Positions 28,701-36,735 of a DNA stretch of 64,000 bases are shown piece after piece. The DNA comes from an uncultured Saprospiraceae bacterium (lineage in GTDB: Bacteria; Bacteroidota; Bacteroidia; Chitinophagales; Saprospiraceae). The notes under the pieces were generated by a model. The model saw only the letters and a list, made by a program, of their open reading frames with translations, was not told where the DNA came from and searched no databases. The stretch covers positions 24,512-88,511 of the forward strand of contig CALFWW010000028.1 of NCBI GenBank assembly GCA_937928575.1, written 5' to 3'. Each line of letters starts with the position of its first letter. Within the stretch, counting starts at the first letter, position 1. The position numbers and the translations under genes are program-made.

Positions 28701-29510
28701 TATTCTGATGACTTAGTATTTAATGATTTACATGCTCGCTTATCTTTACAAGATTCCGCAAATTTGGTGTTAGACAATACTTCATTTGATTGTTTTGATG
28801 GTCATATGGAGATGAATGGAACTGTAAATTTAGACCAGAAAAATAAGACATCGTTTCAAACTCACTTTATTTCGGAGAAAGTCGATATCAACAAGTTGAT
28901 AAAAGGATTGGACTATTTAAAGTTACCTTCTCTCCGTAGTATTGAATCGCTGACTGGAGACATGGATATGAATTTCAAATTTGAAGGAACGATTGCGAAA
29001 GGCGGAAAAGGCTTGATTGACGAAGATACCAGAGGATTTTTGGATTTCAAATTACGCGATGTTGGTATTACCGGATTTCCCTATTTAGATACCATCGCTA
29101 CCAAGATGCGCATGAAAAGACGATTCGATGATATACAATTTGCAACTCTTTCAAATAAACTGACTATTCAAGGCAATGAGATTGATATTCCGTTGATGGA
29201 AGTTCAATCCAATGCATTGAGTTTATTCATTGAAGGAAAATTGAGTTATGGCGACAATACCAACATATGGCTTTCTTTTCCAACAAGTAATTTACGATTG
29301 AGAGATTATAACACTATCCCCGATACAACTGGATATGCTGTTGCTGGTCGGAAGTTGTTTGTTGAAATCACTTCAGATGATGATGGGGCCAATCATTATC
29401 GCTTTCGATTGCGGAAAAAACGATTTTATAAGACTCGTGGAATGCCTCAGCAGTTTCGGAAAGATCGGAAGCGGTGGCGGAAGGAACGGCGAATGGAGAA
29501 AAAGAAATAA
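25737..29510 (+). CDS. Giant AsmA-like inner-membrane-anchored envelope protein
   Basis: Protein of 1257 residues with a short cytoplasmic N-terminus, one transmembrane helix (~20-45), and a very long periplasmic part made of repeated beta-strand segments. The start resembles AsmA/TamB-type bridge proteins: LSFEKVEWSVFKNFPDATLSLKNIEL, given in pieces, then many LDLGLS/LDFSGKLDIS-type strands. AsmA-family proteins form hydrophobic grooves that carry lipids between inner and outer membranes, so lipid transport or outer-membrane homeostasis is the likely role. The C-terminus is very basic (KRFYKTRG, RKDRKRWRKERR). It follows tesB by 14 nt and converges with the EamA transporter gene. Confidence 0.8.
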   Translation: MSEIQKSNHARSSFLRKGLKVLMWFLLVVIVLLVIFYISLNAYLNSSEKKVLDNLGFLKGAQLSFEKVEWSVFKNFPDATLSLKNIELTEPADSSKIMLTGEELDLGLSIGEILKKQIVVNSIDLQSGNIDLTIDKNGTSNFLDLINSKAKNTTHNSRNWKVSMNDLKIGLNNSIIYLNDQSRGFTIKSETGNLVAQLKKSNNQKQTELTSDYLGIELMRENGATLKTKIESFQSTITSDDIYPALTFTGKVPQFVYKNQKGLLVDCNMEQLNSHLQFTDNQWILDTDMVTNMNDLIFSKNKDSFVPNTTLTGNFQTQFEEGKISIRPFELTIDEELFLFEANFHPGHYNKITLENNQTNFTKTIAFLPTDLQKDIRPYQVKKPFYSKTKIEGPFKKGIKPIVTVDIKLSNNEVEVLGEAFQNVKLEGQFTNQIQQENGKWLKSKNDFQFKFNKVFANYQSFDLSTPEVVLTNHTNNGLAIKTNAKFKGKASYISDWYKNDQFFFEKGIFDLGVQINAPFKSFNDILIASNATLNLQDFAVWYEPANVSFPFEKLDVAKKSGDANFNIVNNSFVKGHDVIANGILQNINALLFNNADLPTKSDMHIISKKLTWVDFINLFSQNGYTKNEKQKSEREKKSSMKETIRGMYYNFQPHISIEVDTLAYYDILQMEQFKTGVHFQDPNTLILEKTSFNYDRGTIDFSGKLDISDPDKTPFEFELHTKNLNLNKLLPSFDYFNIKLLEDIDTHPDDVRITIKHSGIIDDDSGVIAHTSTGEIQIESQAHNGTYATISYQPNEDQSKLETKINIEGDPSLFNEFFKTEQFFFLEGRFNVTLEFLGDLKSKEQLMTETVAIFAMHDAYVYYKPVDVNFPLKQVDLNLKQDKADFSFFVRSDSMNRQILFNGEVENLSEIIIGNTGKAIKMNVNINSPILEWGTLVDIFIPENNAVEKKVDEAAINEMSPSNIKASVSGLMRTFNPTIRLNLSEFIYSDDLVFNDLHARLSLQDSANLVLDNTSFDCFDGHMEMNGTVNLDQKNKTSFQTHFISEKVDINKLIKGLDYLKLPSLRSIESLTGDMDMNFKFEGTIAKGGKGLIDEDTRGFLDFKLRDVGITGFPYLDTIATKMRMKRRFDDIQFATLSNKLTIQGNEIDIPLMEVQSNALSLFIEGKLSYGDNTNIWLSFPTSNLRLRDYNTIPDTTGYAVAGRKLFVEITSDDDGANHYRFRLRKKRFYKTRGMPQQFRKDRKRWRKERRMEKKK

Positions 29511-29537
29511 CAATTACGAATAGACAAGAATATTTTT

Positions 29538-30401
29538 TCAACGCTGATGACTCGCATTCCAACTCTCCACCATCACCGTCAGTAGAATCAAACTTCCACC
29601 AATCAGACTCCGCCAACTTGGCAATTCATTCAAAAAAATAACGGCTAATAAAATACCAAATATCGGCTGCATACTACTCATAATACTTGCGGTGCTGATT
29701 GAAAAATGTTTAAAGCTATTCAAAAACAAGGTGTGACCGATGGCAGTAGTGACCAATCCTAAGAAGACAATATAAGGTATATTGGGTGTAACATTTTCAT
29801 TTGGATAAATAAGCAAGACCGGTAACAAAACCAGTATCATCACCGCCACTTGATAAAACATCAATATCGAACCATTAAAGCTTTCAACCTTCGATTTTAA
29901 AATTAAATTACGAATTGAATAACTCAAAGCCGACACTAACCCCATCATCAATCCCTGAACCATACCGCTTTCTATATCAAATGTTGGCAACAAAAAGAAA
30001 ACGCCTATAAGTATCACTCCAGTCAATATTAGATGCATCGGTTGCAATTTAGTTTTGAAAAAAAAGGGCTCCATCAGCGTAGTCATGATGGGATAAGTGA
30101 ATAAGGACAACATCCCCACCGCAACGTTGGACCATTGCAAGGCATAAAAATAAGTCACCCAATGCGTCGTCATCAAAATCCCAGTCAGCAATAAGGTTGG
30201 TCCTTCCTTTTTTAAGTTGAATTTAAACTGGTATTTCTTAAAATAACAAAATGCACCCAAAAACAGTAAAGCAAATACTGCTCGATACCAAATAGTCAAA
30301 GGAGGAGGCAAAGTGATATATCGCCCCAAAGCACCAGAAGTACTGATACAAAACATTCCCAAATTCAGGAGTAAGATATTTTGAAGATGTTGACTTTTCA
30401 T
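29538..30401 (-). CDS. DMT-superfamily EamA transporter
   Basis: Integral membrane protein of 287 residues with about ten hydrophobic helices arranged as two EamA repeats. The first contains LGRYITLPPPLTIWYRAVFALLF split across helices 1-2, the second SYSIRNLILKSKVESFNG followed by IMSSMQPIFGILLAVIFLNE, a typical EamA segment. It likely exports or imports a small metabolite; the substrate cannot be predicted. It is convergent with the AsmA-like gene and divergent from the LtaS-type gene with an 87-nt gap. Confidence 0.88.
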   Translation of the reverse strand: MKSQHLQNILLLNLGMFCISTSGALGRYITLPPPLTIWYRAVFALLFLGAFCYFKKYQFKFNLKKEGPTLLLTGILMTTHWVTYFYALQWSNVAVGMLSLFTYPIMTTLMEPFFFKTKLQPMHLILTGVILIGVFFLLPTFDIESGMVQGLMMGLVSALSYSIRNLILKSKVESFNGSILMFYQVAVMILVLLPVLLIYPNENVTPNIPYIVFLGLVTTAIGHTLFLNSFKHFSISTASIMSSMQPIFGILLAVIFLNELPSWRSLIGGSLILLTVMVESWNASHQR

Positions 30402-30488
30402 GTACCCTGCAATTTAATCATTCGAGCATCAATATTTTATAAATTTTCAAATTGAATAATTGTTGTAATTTGCTGAAAAATCAAAGGG

Positions 30489-32315
30489 TTGCTTTCAAAA
30501 CTAAAGTACTATTTCTTTTCTTGGATCTTTTGGCTAAGTTACTTTGCAGTGGCAAGGGCTCTTTTCTTAGGTTTAAATTGGAACAAAACAAATGGAGAGG
30601 CTACATTTTTTGAATGCATTCAATCCTTTCTTTATGGTGCAAAATTGGATGCTTCCGTAACGGGCTATTTGATATTTTTTCCAACCTTGATCCTGATTGC
30701 AGATTCGATTTTCAAGCACAGTTGGTTTTTAAAAACAGTAAATATCTACACCAACATTTTGATATTGATCATTTCCATTTTAGTGATGATTGATAGCGGT
30801 GTCTATCCACATTGGGGAAACAAATTGGATGTGTACGGCGCATTTTATCTAAACAACATTGGTGAAGTCATGAATTTTGTTTCTTTTAAAACGGTCATTC
30901 TTTCTATACTGTTGTTTCTTATTCTGGGGTTGCCATTTTACTTCATTTACAAAAAGGGAGTTCATCCTATTTTATATCAGCATAAGAGCAAATGGACCAG
31001 TGCATTCGTATTTTTATTGTTGGGCATAATGAGTATTCTCCCCATCAGAGGTGGCCTGAGTATCAATCCAATTAATTTGAGCACCGTTTATTTTTCCAAC
31101 AAAACTTTTTTTAATCATAGTGCGATCAATGTCGCTTGGAATATCATCTACACTTATAGTGAGAAGGATAAACTGTATCAGTCTTTTGAATATTTTGATA
31201 CCAACAAAGTACAGTCATATGTAAAACAACTTTACCCACTTAATCTTCATTCGCCAAAATTACTAACTGCCAAGAGACCCAATATTGTTTTCGTGATTTT
31301 AGAGAGTTTTACATCAAAACTGATTTTTCAAAAATGGGATAACATTACCATTACTCCCAATCTAAATGACTTAGCAAAAGAAGGATTTTACTTTTCAAAT
31401 TTCTATTCAAGTGGTGACCGAACTGATGAAGGGTTGGTGAGTATCCTCAGTGGGTATCCTGCACAACCGATTAGCTACATCATCAATTATCAAAGTAAAA
31501 CCGCAAAGTTACCATCAATCGTTCGTGACTTAAAAAAGGTTGGCTATCATACTTCTTTTTATTATGGTGGTGATATCAACTTCGCCAATATGAAATCCTT
31601 TTTGCTCCAATCAGGAATGGAAGAAATCATAGAGAAAAATGATTTTACACAAAACAAAGCGACTGCAAAATGGGGACTACATGATGAAGTTGTTTTTGAG
31701 AAAGTATTGGATGATATTAAAAAATCCGAAACTCCATTCTTCAAAACGATATTAACACTCACTAGTCATCCTCCTTTTGAAACACCCGTTCCTGTTGTCA
31801 TTAATGGGCCAGATGTCAACACATTGTTTGCAAACTCAGCCAACTATACGGATCGGGCTTTGGGAAACTTTATTAATGAACTAAAACAAGATCCCGTTTG
31901 GAAAAATACTTTGGTCGTTTTGGTAGCGGATCACGGTGTTCCTTATCTGGATAATTGTAGTGTTTCTGATCCGAAAAAATTCAAGATTCCAATGATTTGG
32001 CTAGGTGGCGCGCTGGGCGAACAATTGACCCTAATAGATAAATATGCATCCCAAACTGATATTGCAAACACCTTGTTGTCACAATTAGACATGCCAGCAG
32101 AAAATTATCCTTACAGCAAGAATATTTTTTCACCCGCTTCGAAATCATTTAGTTTTTATACCTGGAATCATGGGTTTGGTTTTTTAGGGGATAGTACTAC
32201 CCATATTTACAACCATACCAGCCGTCGTTTTAAGATTAAAGAAGGAAAAGAATTCCCAGATTCTATTGGAAATGCTTACTTACAAATGGTGTCTGATGAT
32301 TATTTAAAGAAGTAA
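30489..32315 (+). CDS. LtaS-type membrane sulfatase-fold phosphotransferase
   Basis: Protein of 608 residues with about five N-terminal membrane helices (~1-200) and a periplasmic alkaline-phosphatase/sulfatase-fold domain (~255-590). Metal and catalytic motifs of the lipoteichoic-acid-synthase group are visible: VILESFTSK (Glu), SGDRTDEG with T312 as the nucleophile, and VADHG (Asp, His). Gram-negatives do not make lipoteichoic acid, so the reaction is probably transfer of phosphoglycerol or phosphoethanolamine onto a glycan or lipid. The only good start is TTG at 30489; there is no ATG before residue 100. Confidence 0.85.
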   Translation: MLSKLKYYFFSWIFWLSYFAVARALFLGLNWNKTNGEATFFECIQSFLYGAKLDASVTGYLIFFPTLILIADSIFKHSWFLKTVNIYTNILILIISILVMIDSGVYPHWGNKLDVYGAFYLNNIGEVMNFVSFKTVILSILLFLILGLPFYFIYKKGVHPILYQHKSKWTSAFVFLLLGIMSILPIRGGLSINPINLSTVYFSNKTFFNHSAINVAWNIIYTYSEKDKLYQSFEYFDTNKVQSYVKQLYPLNLHSPKLLTAKRPNIVFVILESFTSKLIFQKWDNITITPNLNDLAKEGFYFSNFYSSGDRTDEGLVSILSGYPAQPISYIINYQSKTAKLPSIVRDLKKVGYHTSFYYGGDINFANMKSFLLQSGMEEIIEKNDFTQNKATAKWGLHDEVVFEKVLDDIKKSETPFFKTILTLTSHPPFETPVPVVINGPDVNTLFANSANYTDRALGNFINELKQDPVWKNTLVVLVADHGVPYLDNCSVSDPKKFKIPMIWLGGALGEQLTLIDKYASQTDIANTLLSQLDMPAENYPYSKNIFSPASKSFSFYTWNHGFGFLGDSTTHIYNHTSRRFKIKEGKEFPDSIGNAYLQMVSDDYLKK

Positions 32316-32340
32316 AAAATATTGACTACCCCAACCTAAA

Positions 32341-32376
32341 GAGAGCCGATAAACTATCTTAGCTTATCGGCTCTTT
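32341..32376. terminator. Bidirectional terminator hairpin
   Basis: Stem GAGCCGATAA with TTATCGGCTC (32341-32352 and 32364-32375, 12 positions) has A-rich and T-rich flanks. It lies between the convergent LtaS-type gene and the esterase gene. Confidence 0.75.
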
Positions 32377-32393
32377 CTTGTTAGAAATATTAT

Positions 32394-33839
32394 TTATTGT
32401 CCACCACATCCATCTATAAAAGCATGAAAAGAAGTACCTAATGTAACTTCAAAATCAGGTTTTAGATCAATGTAAGTTCCAGAATCATAATCTACATGTA
32501 TGGGGCCATTCACCAACTGATTAGATTCAATCGGTCCTTGCACCTCATAATCGAAAGGCGCCGTTTGGACGCCCGTCAACATATTTCCATTGGCCATCGT
32601 GTACATGGAAGTACCATCAATTGTGATCGTTTGAGTCGTTCCTTCGATATCTATACAAGTCGTTTCTGTCAAAGAAAGACTACCCATCCCTTGGTTCCAC
32701 TGAACCGTAACTTGATTGTTATTTTGAGAAAGAATCGTTCCGTTCGTCGCAGACCAACAATAAATCGAACCTATGGTCATCGGTACGGTATATGTTTCTG
32801 TCAAACCCGGACAAATGACCTGATTACCCATTGGCACAGGAGAATCAAACGCCATGGTTTTATCATATAAAAAATTGACACCCTGATTATAGATAGGTTC
32901 CCAATTATTATTAGGGAAAGAGATAATTGTAGACGTTGTTCCATAAATCGTATGCCCTTCTCCGGGATATGGAAAAAATTGATGACAAGTCCCATTCGCT
33001 GTCAACTGCGCATCCATCGGAACGGCTCCATACATGGTAGGAAAAAGTGGAACATTAAATGGTGGTCCAGAATCATAGGGCACCACGTTGTCTGCATCAC
33101 CGTGGATCAGTACCATCGGGATATCATCATATGCGTCGATGTGACTCGGATCCAAAACTGCTCCCCACAAATCAATAATTCCTGCCACTTCAAAGGGTTG
33201 TACATAATTATTTCCAGAACAATCCAAGCATCCTAAATCAGGATTGAAAATATTATAATTGGTCGTCGCAACTGGTCTTTCCGCTTCTTCCAAATGGGCA
33301 ACATTGATCGCAGTAATAGCACCTGCACTTTGTCCACCAATATAAATGTGATCAGGATCAATATTAAATCCCAAATTATCCGGATCTTCTAAAAGATAAC
33401 GAATCGCAGCTCGACCGTCTTGAATCGCACGATAAGCTGCACGCACTCCTTGATTGAATAATGCAAAATTGGCCGCATTGTCCAATCGGTATTCAATGGA
33501 AGCACATACGTATCCTCGATGGGATAAACTATCACACCAAGCCACCATATCAGGATCTGTTTTACTTCCCAAAATGTAAGCACCACCAAATATCATAACA
33601 ACAAGCGGACGTTTTTGGAGATATTCTTCAGCAGGTGCTGGTTCGTAAAAATCCAGTTCAAGGCTTTGATTCCAAAACACTACATTTTGGGCATTCCCAT
33701 AAGTGAGATCACTCGTCACTTGAATGTTATTGAAAACTCGTTCTTGATATCTGTCGGAAGTACAGTCGGTAGGTTGAGCTTGTATTTGTCCACAAAGTAG
33801 CGCTAGACAAAAGATAAATAGTGAGGTTACTCGTGTCAT
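32394..33839 (-). CDS. Secreted alpha/beta-hydrolase esterase with C-terminal Ig-like and surface domains
   Basis: Exported protein of 481 residues: signal peptide ending IQAQ, then a carboxylesterase-type alpha/beta-hydrolase domain (~40-320). The nucleophile S171 is in GGQSAGA, the oxyanion loop is FGGAY, and the acid and His probably lie in HGDADNVVPYDSG and GEGHTIYG. Downstream are an Ig/PKD-like domain (~335-400, with ICPGLTETYTV) and a C-terminal module (~420-481, with IDLKPDFEVTLGTSFHAFI) seen in secreted Bacteroidota proteins; it is not a standard T9SS signature. Substrate may be a short ester or acetylated polysaccharide; this is inference. Confidence 0.82.
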   Translation of the reverse strand: MTRVTSLFIFCLALLCGQIQAQPTDCTSDRYQERVFNNIQVTSDLTYGNAQNVVFWNQSLELDFYEPAPAEEYLQKRPLVVMIFGGAYILGSKTDPDMVAWCDSLSHRGYVCASIEYRLDNAANFALFNQGVRAAYRAIQDGRAAIRYLLEDPDNLGFNIDPDHIYIGGQSAGAITAINVAHLEEAERPVATTNYNIFNPDLGCLDCSGNNYVQPFEVAGIIDLWGAVLDPSHIDAYDDIPMVLIHGDADNVVPYDSGPPFNVPLFPTMYGAVPMDAQLTANGTCHQFFPYPGEGHTIYGTTSTIISFPNNNWEPIYNQGVNFLYDKTMAFDSPVPMGNQVICPGLTETYTVPMTIGSIYCWSATNGTILSQNNNQVTVQWNQGMGSLSLTETTCIDIEGTTQTITIDGTSMYTMANGNMLTGVQTAPFDYEVQGPIESNQLVNGPIHVDYDSGTYIDLKPDFEVTLGTSFHAFIDGCGGQ

Positions 33840-33900
33840 TTTGTTTTTAAAAGTCTGGTTTGGAAAAACAAAATAAGGAAAATATTGGAGACTACGAGAG

Positions 33901-33987
33901 AATTTAGAGTTTGAGCGAGGAGGACGTAAGTGTGTGAGTGCACATGCTCATGTCTTCCTCTCTCAAATTCTCTCAAACTCTAAAATT
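33901..33987. repeat. Inverted repeat downstream of tmRNA
   Basis: AATTTAGAGTTTGAG (33901-33915) pairs with CTCAAACTCTAAAATT (33972-33987, one bulge) around a loop that contains a second pairing GAGGA/TCCTC. It begins 3 nt beyond the tmRNA 3' end on the minus strand, so it may be the tmRNA terminator or processing signal. Confidence 0.5.
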
Positions 33988-33989
33988 TG

Positions 33990-34366
33990 TGGAGCTGCAG
34001 GGAGTCGAACCCTGGTCCAGACAAAGTACTTAAAAACTTTCTACATGTTTAGTTTACAATTAAATTTTCGAGTCGAAGGGAGGCTTGTAAACATACCAAT
34101 CTCCAACCGTATCCTTTAAAGTTTTCGACGCAAGGTCAAGGCGGTCCTATTGCTTATCCTGAGGGTTTTATTATGTGCGCGATGATGTGTATCAGAAATC
34201 AACCAAAGGGCACAAAGGTTGCTAATTCCTAGAATTAGGCAGCCAAGGCGAAGTTAGACTTGCCGTTTAAATAGTTGTTTGGTTGCTATTTTTTAACGAG
34301 GTAAACAATCATGCCTCGACATGCTTATCAGTAAATGATCTTTCCTGTCAATTCCAGGTCAGCCCC
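33990..34366 (-). ncRNA. ssrA: tmRNA (ssrA)
   Basis: Transfer-messenger RNA that rescues stalled ribosomes. The 5' end reads GGGGCTGACCTGGAATTGAC and the 3' end GGTTCGACTCCCTGCAGCTCCA on the minus strand. The acceptor stem (GGGGCTG with CAGCTCC, one wobble) pairs, with A as discriminator and no encoded CCA. The tag reading frame lies at 34233-34262 with resume codon GGC and encodes GKSNFALAA followed by TAA. This fits the Bacteroidota pattern of a Gly-starting tag ending in ALAA, but with Phe where Tyr is usual. A hairpin immediately follows the tag stop. Length of 377 nt is normal. Confidence 0.95.
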
Positions 34367-34403
34367 ATTTTTCAACTATTTGCTATTCCTTTGAATAGAC
34401 GCA

Positions 34404-34411
34404 CAAAGGTA
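34404..34411 (-). promoter_or_regulatory. Candidate -7 element of the tmRNA promoter
   Basis: On the minus strand this reads TACCTTTG, an exact match to TAnnTTTG, 38 nt upstream of the mature 5' end. That leaves a short leader to be removed by RNase P, as is normal for tmRNA. Confidence 0.5.
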
Positions 34412-34552
34412 TAACTATAATTGTATATAAAAAGTTTCTTTTGCGGTTAATATTTGATTTGATGGAAGGGAGGAAACACTACCTTAAGCGGAGACTAGTT
34501 GCTTCAACAAAAATGAAGAAAAAATAAGCGGAGAAAAAAGCGATACTTGATT

Positions 34553-35353
34553 TTAAAAAACAAATCTTCGCAGTGGAGCTTGTGCTTTTTCTTCTAGCAT
34601 TTTCGCTTTTTTGAGGTAATATTTACTTGGAGATGTCTTGATAAATTCCTCAACATATGCTTCCTGATATCCAAAACATTGAATTTTGGTGTTCAATGCC
34701 AGCCAGCCAAATTTATCTTTATTTTCACACTGCTCTTTTTGAGATTGACCCAATGCCCTCAAGGTATGCTGACAATTGCCCTCTTGATAATAAATAAAAG
34801 CATTTGCATACTGTGCATCACAATAAGCACCCGAGGAAGGTTCAATTTTATTGAAGTGGGTTAAGCTGTTCGTCTTGTCGCCATCTTTATATAATTTAAG
34901 GGCTTGTTGATAGATGACTTTATCTGAGTTTTGAGTGGTGTTATCACTACGGGTCGTATAGTTAACCATCCGCTCATCTGCCATTGCGGCAGCAGCGATT
35001 GCAGCATCTGAATATTTTAAATTAATGAATAGCAAACTTCCCAGAAGCAACAATAACAACAATCCAATTACATATTTAAGTTTAAATGTTTTTTTAGGTG
35101 AAGCGGCAGCAGCTTTTTTATCAATAAGGAAAAAACCATCTTCTTTCAGCTTCTCTTTCTCTCCTAAAACCACTTTCTCAAACTTAGCTTCTGCTTCCAA
35201 TTGAGTAGCAGTTGAGACGTTTTTTAAAAACTCATATCGATCAGCAAGATGACGATTCGTTTCTATTTCCTTTTCAAAAGAAATACGATCGCTCTTGGAC
35301 AAAGTCTTATTGATATATCCAATGATTATTTCATCGTTTATATCTTGATTCAA
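34553..35353 (-). CDS. Membrane anti-sigma-like protein with TPR-like C-terminus
   Basis: Protein of 266 residues: a cytoplasmic N-terminal helical domain (~1-55, IIIGYINKTLSKSDRISFEK) of the type that binds ECF sigma factors, an Ala/Lys-rich linker, one membrane helix (~94-112), and a periplasmic helical domain (~140-260) with a TPR-like pattern (ALKLYKDGDKTNSLTHF) and several Cys (CDAQ, NCQHT, EQCEN, QCFG). There is no HxxxCxxC zinc motif. It starts 12 nt after the ECF sigma gene, so the pair is an operon and this protein probably controls that sigma factor. The assignment rests on architecture and position. Confidence 0.65.
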   Translation of the reverse strand: MNQDINDEIIIGYINKTLSKSDRISFEKEIETNRHLADRYEFLKNVSTATQLEAEAKFEKVVLGEKEKLKEDGFFLIDKKAAAASPKKTFKLKYVIGLLLLLLLGSLLFINLKYSDAAIAAAAMADERMVNYTTRSDNTTQNSDKVIYQQALKLYKDGDKTNSLTHFNKIEPSSGAYCDAQYANAFIYYQEGNCQHTLRALGQSQKEQCENKDKFGWLALNTKIQCFGYQEAYVEEFIKTSPSKYYLKKAKMLEEKAQAPLRRFVF

Positions 35354-35365
35354 GCTTTTAAAATT

Positions 35366-35929
35366 TTAAAGTTCATTTGTAATTTTTTTCAATTTATTGA
35401 GACATCTTTTTCTTTTTTGTCTGACAAATTCCAATGCATAATCCATCAAAACTGCTATTTCTTTATCTTTCTTTTTTTCAAAAAAAGTATAGCTCAAAAG
35501 TTGTCTGCAATTATCACCAATTTCATTCAATGCGATTGACAATTTATCATAGTTTTCATCTAATTTTATTTTTTCCAATAAAATCTGATCAAAATCTTCT
35601 GTTTCCTGTAAGTTATTACGTTGTAAATCTGGTGAGGTTAGGATTTTCTTCGATTTCTTTCTTCTTTCTAATTCTTTTAACCAAATATTTTTAACAACAC
35701 CGGCTAGAAAATATTTTACATCGGTTTTGAGTACAAACTCCTCTTTACACGCGCCTCTAAATAAAACAATGAGTGCTTCCTGGAAACATTCCATCGCATC
35801 ATCGAGTGTGCCATTATTCGTTTGGACAAATTTCGTAGTATATTGAAAACAGTCTGTGTATAACTGTCGAATCACTAAATTGTCTCCATCCCTAATTGCT
35901 TTTAGCAGTCTTTTGTTTTGTAAATTCAA
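35366..35929 (-). CDS. ECF-type RNA polymerase sigma factor
   Basis: Sigma-70 family protein of 187 residues with a region 2 segment near the start (DAMECFQEALIVLFRGA; DVKYFLAGVVKNIWLKELERRKK) and region 4 near the C-terminus (LLSYTFFEKKKDKEIAVLMDYALEFVRQKRKRCLNKL, read in parts). Region 4 is divergent but has the helix-turn-helix spacing. It is the first gene of a two-gene operon with the membrane anti-sigma-like gene 12 nt downstream. Regulon unknown. Confidence 0.85.
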   Translation of the reverse strand: MNLQNKRLLKAIRDGDNLVIRQLYTDCFQYTTKFVQTNNGTLDDAMECFQEALIVLFRGACKEEFVLKTDVKYFLAGVVKNIWLKELERRKKSKKILTSPDLQRNNLQETEDFDQILLEKIKLDENYDKLSIALNEIGDNCRQLLSYTFFEKKKDKEIAVLMDYALEFVRQKRKRCLNKLKKITNEL

Positions 35930-36393
35930 AGGTTTTCAAATAGTTTGCATTAAATTGGGGACGCTAATTTAACAATTTGAAAACGGGGACTACAATATAT
36001 AAGTTCCAAAATCTACAAAATGTGACCACTTACACATAATCACCTGACTATCAGTGTATTAAAAATGAAAATATATTGTTTTTAAGTTAATATAACAATG
36101 CAATATTTATTATCTATCTTAACCTGATTAGTAAAAATTCTCAAATACGATGCAATATAAATAAGTCTAACATTCTGTATCCAAACCGAGTGTAGGATTA
36201 AGAAGCGGGTGGCGGATTCTATATGTTTGACGGAGGAGTTTATAGAATCTAGACTTTTTGTTTCTTTTTTGTCAAATGAAAAAAGAAAATAACCAGACTC
36301 CTCAAAAATCAAAATTGAAATAGCATGAAATTGATGATTATTTTACTTAACTAAAATCGAATTTCAAGCATTCAAAAATTAAAAATTCGTTCC
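35930..36393. other. Gene-free spacer with hairpins
   Basis: No convincing gene. It contains an inverted repeat GATTCTATA/TATAGAATC (36215-36223 and 36241-36249) and an adjacent TTTCTTTTTT/AAAAAAGAAA hairpin (about 36262-36290). The 76-codon minus-strand frame covering 36082-36312 runs through these palindromes and has no family-like sequence, so I do not call it a gene. Confidence 0.5.
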
Positions 36394-36697
36394 CCCTAAG
36401 GGCAGGGTTGTTAAGTTCTAAAAGCTCCAACGGAGCAAAAGCACGAAAAATGGGCACCGCCCGTTTATTAAACACGTCCTGTAGTTTAGCGCCAAAGGTG
36501 CGTAATCATTTGAAAATTCGAAATGGAAGCTGTTTCTTATCTATTCAATTTGTATAATATCAGATTTAACTTTGCTTGCGCTCCGTTGGAGCTTCTACTT
36601 CATCATTACATTAATATGGGCGTTGCCGGCGTTGCCCATATTTTATTGTTTACGCTCCTTCGGAGCTCGACAGAACTTAACAGCCCTGCCCTAAGGG
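36394..36697. repeat. Composite palindromic repeat element, about 304 bp
   Basis: Outer 26-bp inverted arms (36394-36419 and 36672-36697) match at 24 positions. Inside are three copies of the small hairpin GCTCC-NNN-GGAGC (36424-36436, 36580-36592, 36654-36666) and GGGC/GCCC palindromes near 36450 and 36617. No open reading frame is present. It looks like a folded, non-coding mobile or REP/MITE-type element inserted in the spacer. Confidence 0.65.
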
Positions 36698-36735
36698 CTT
36701 AAAACAAATAAATTACAACTCACAACGCTCTCACC

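Noticed and set aside
30489..32315. Lipoteichoic acid synthase in the strict sense
   Set aside because: All other signs are of a Gram-negative Bacteroidota genome, which does not make lipoteichoic acid; only the fold and mechanism are supported.
33990..34030. tRNA gene suggested by GGTTCGACTCCC
   Set aside because: This is the tRNA-like 3' end of tmRNA: its acceptor partner lies 370 nt away and no anticodon arm is present.
36082..36312. 76-codon minus-strand open frame before the palindromic island
   Set aside because: It reads through hairpin repeats, has no ribosome binding site or family-like sequence, and looks like chance coding in an AT-rich spacer.
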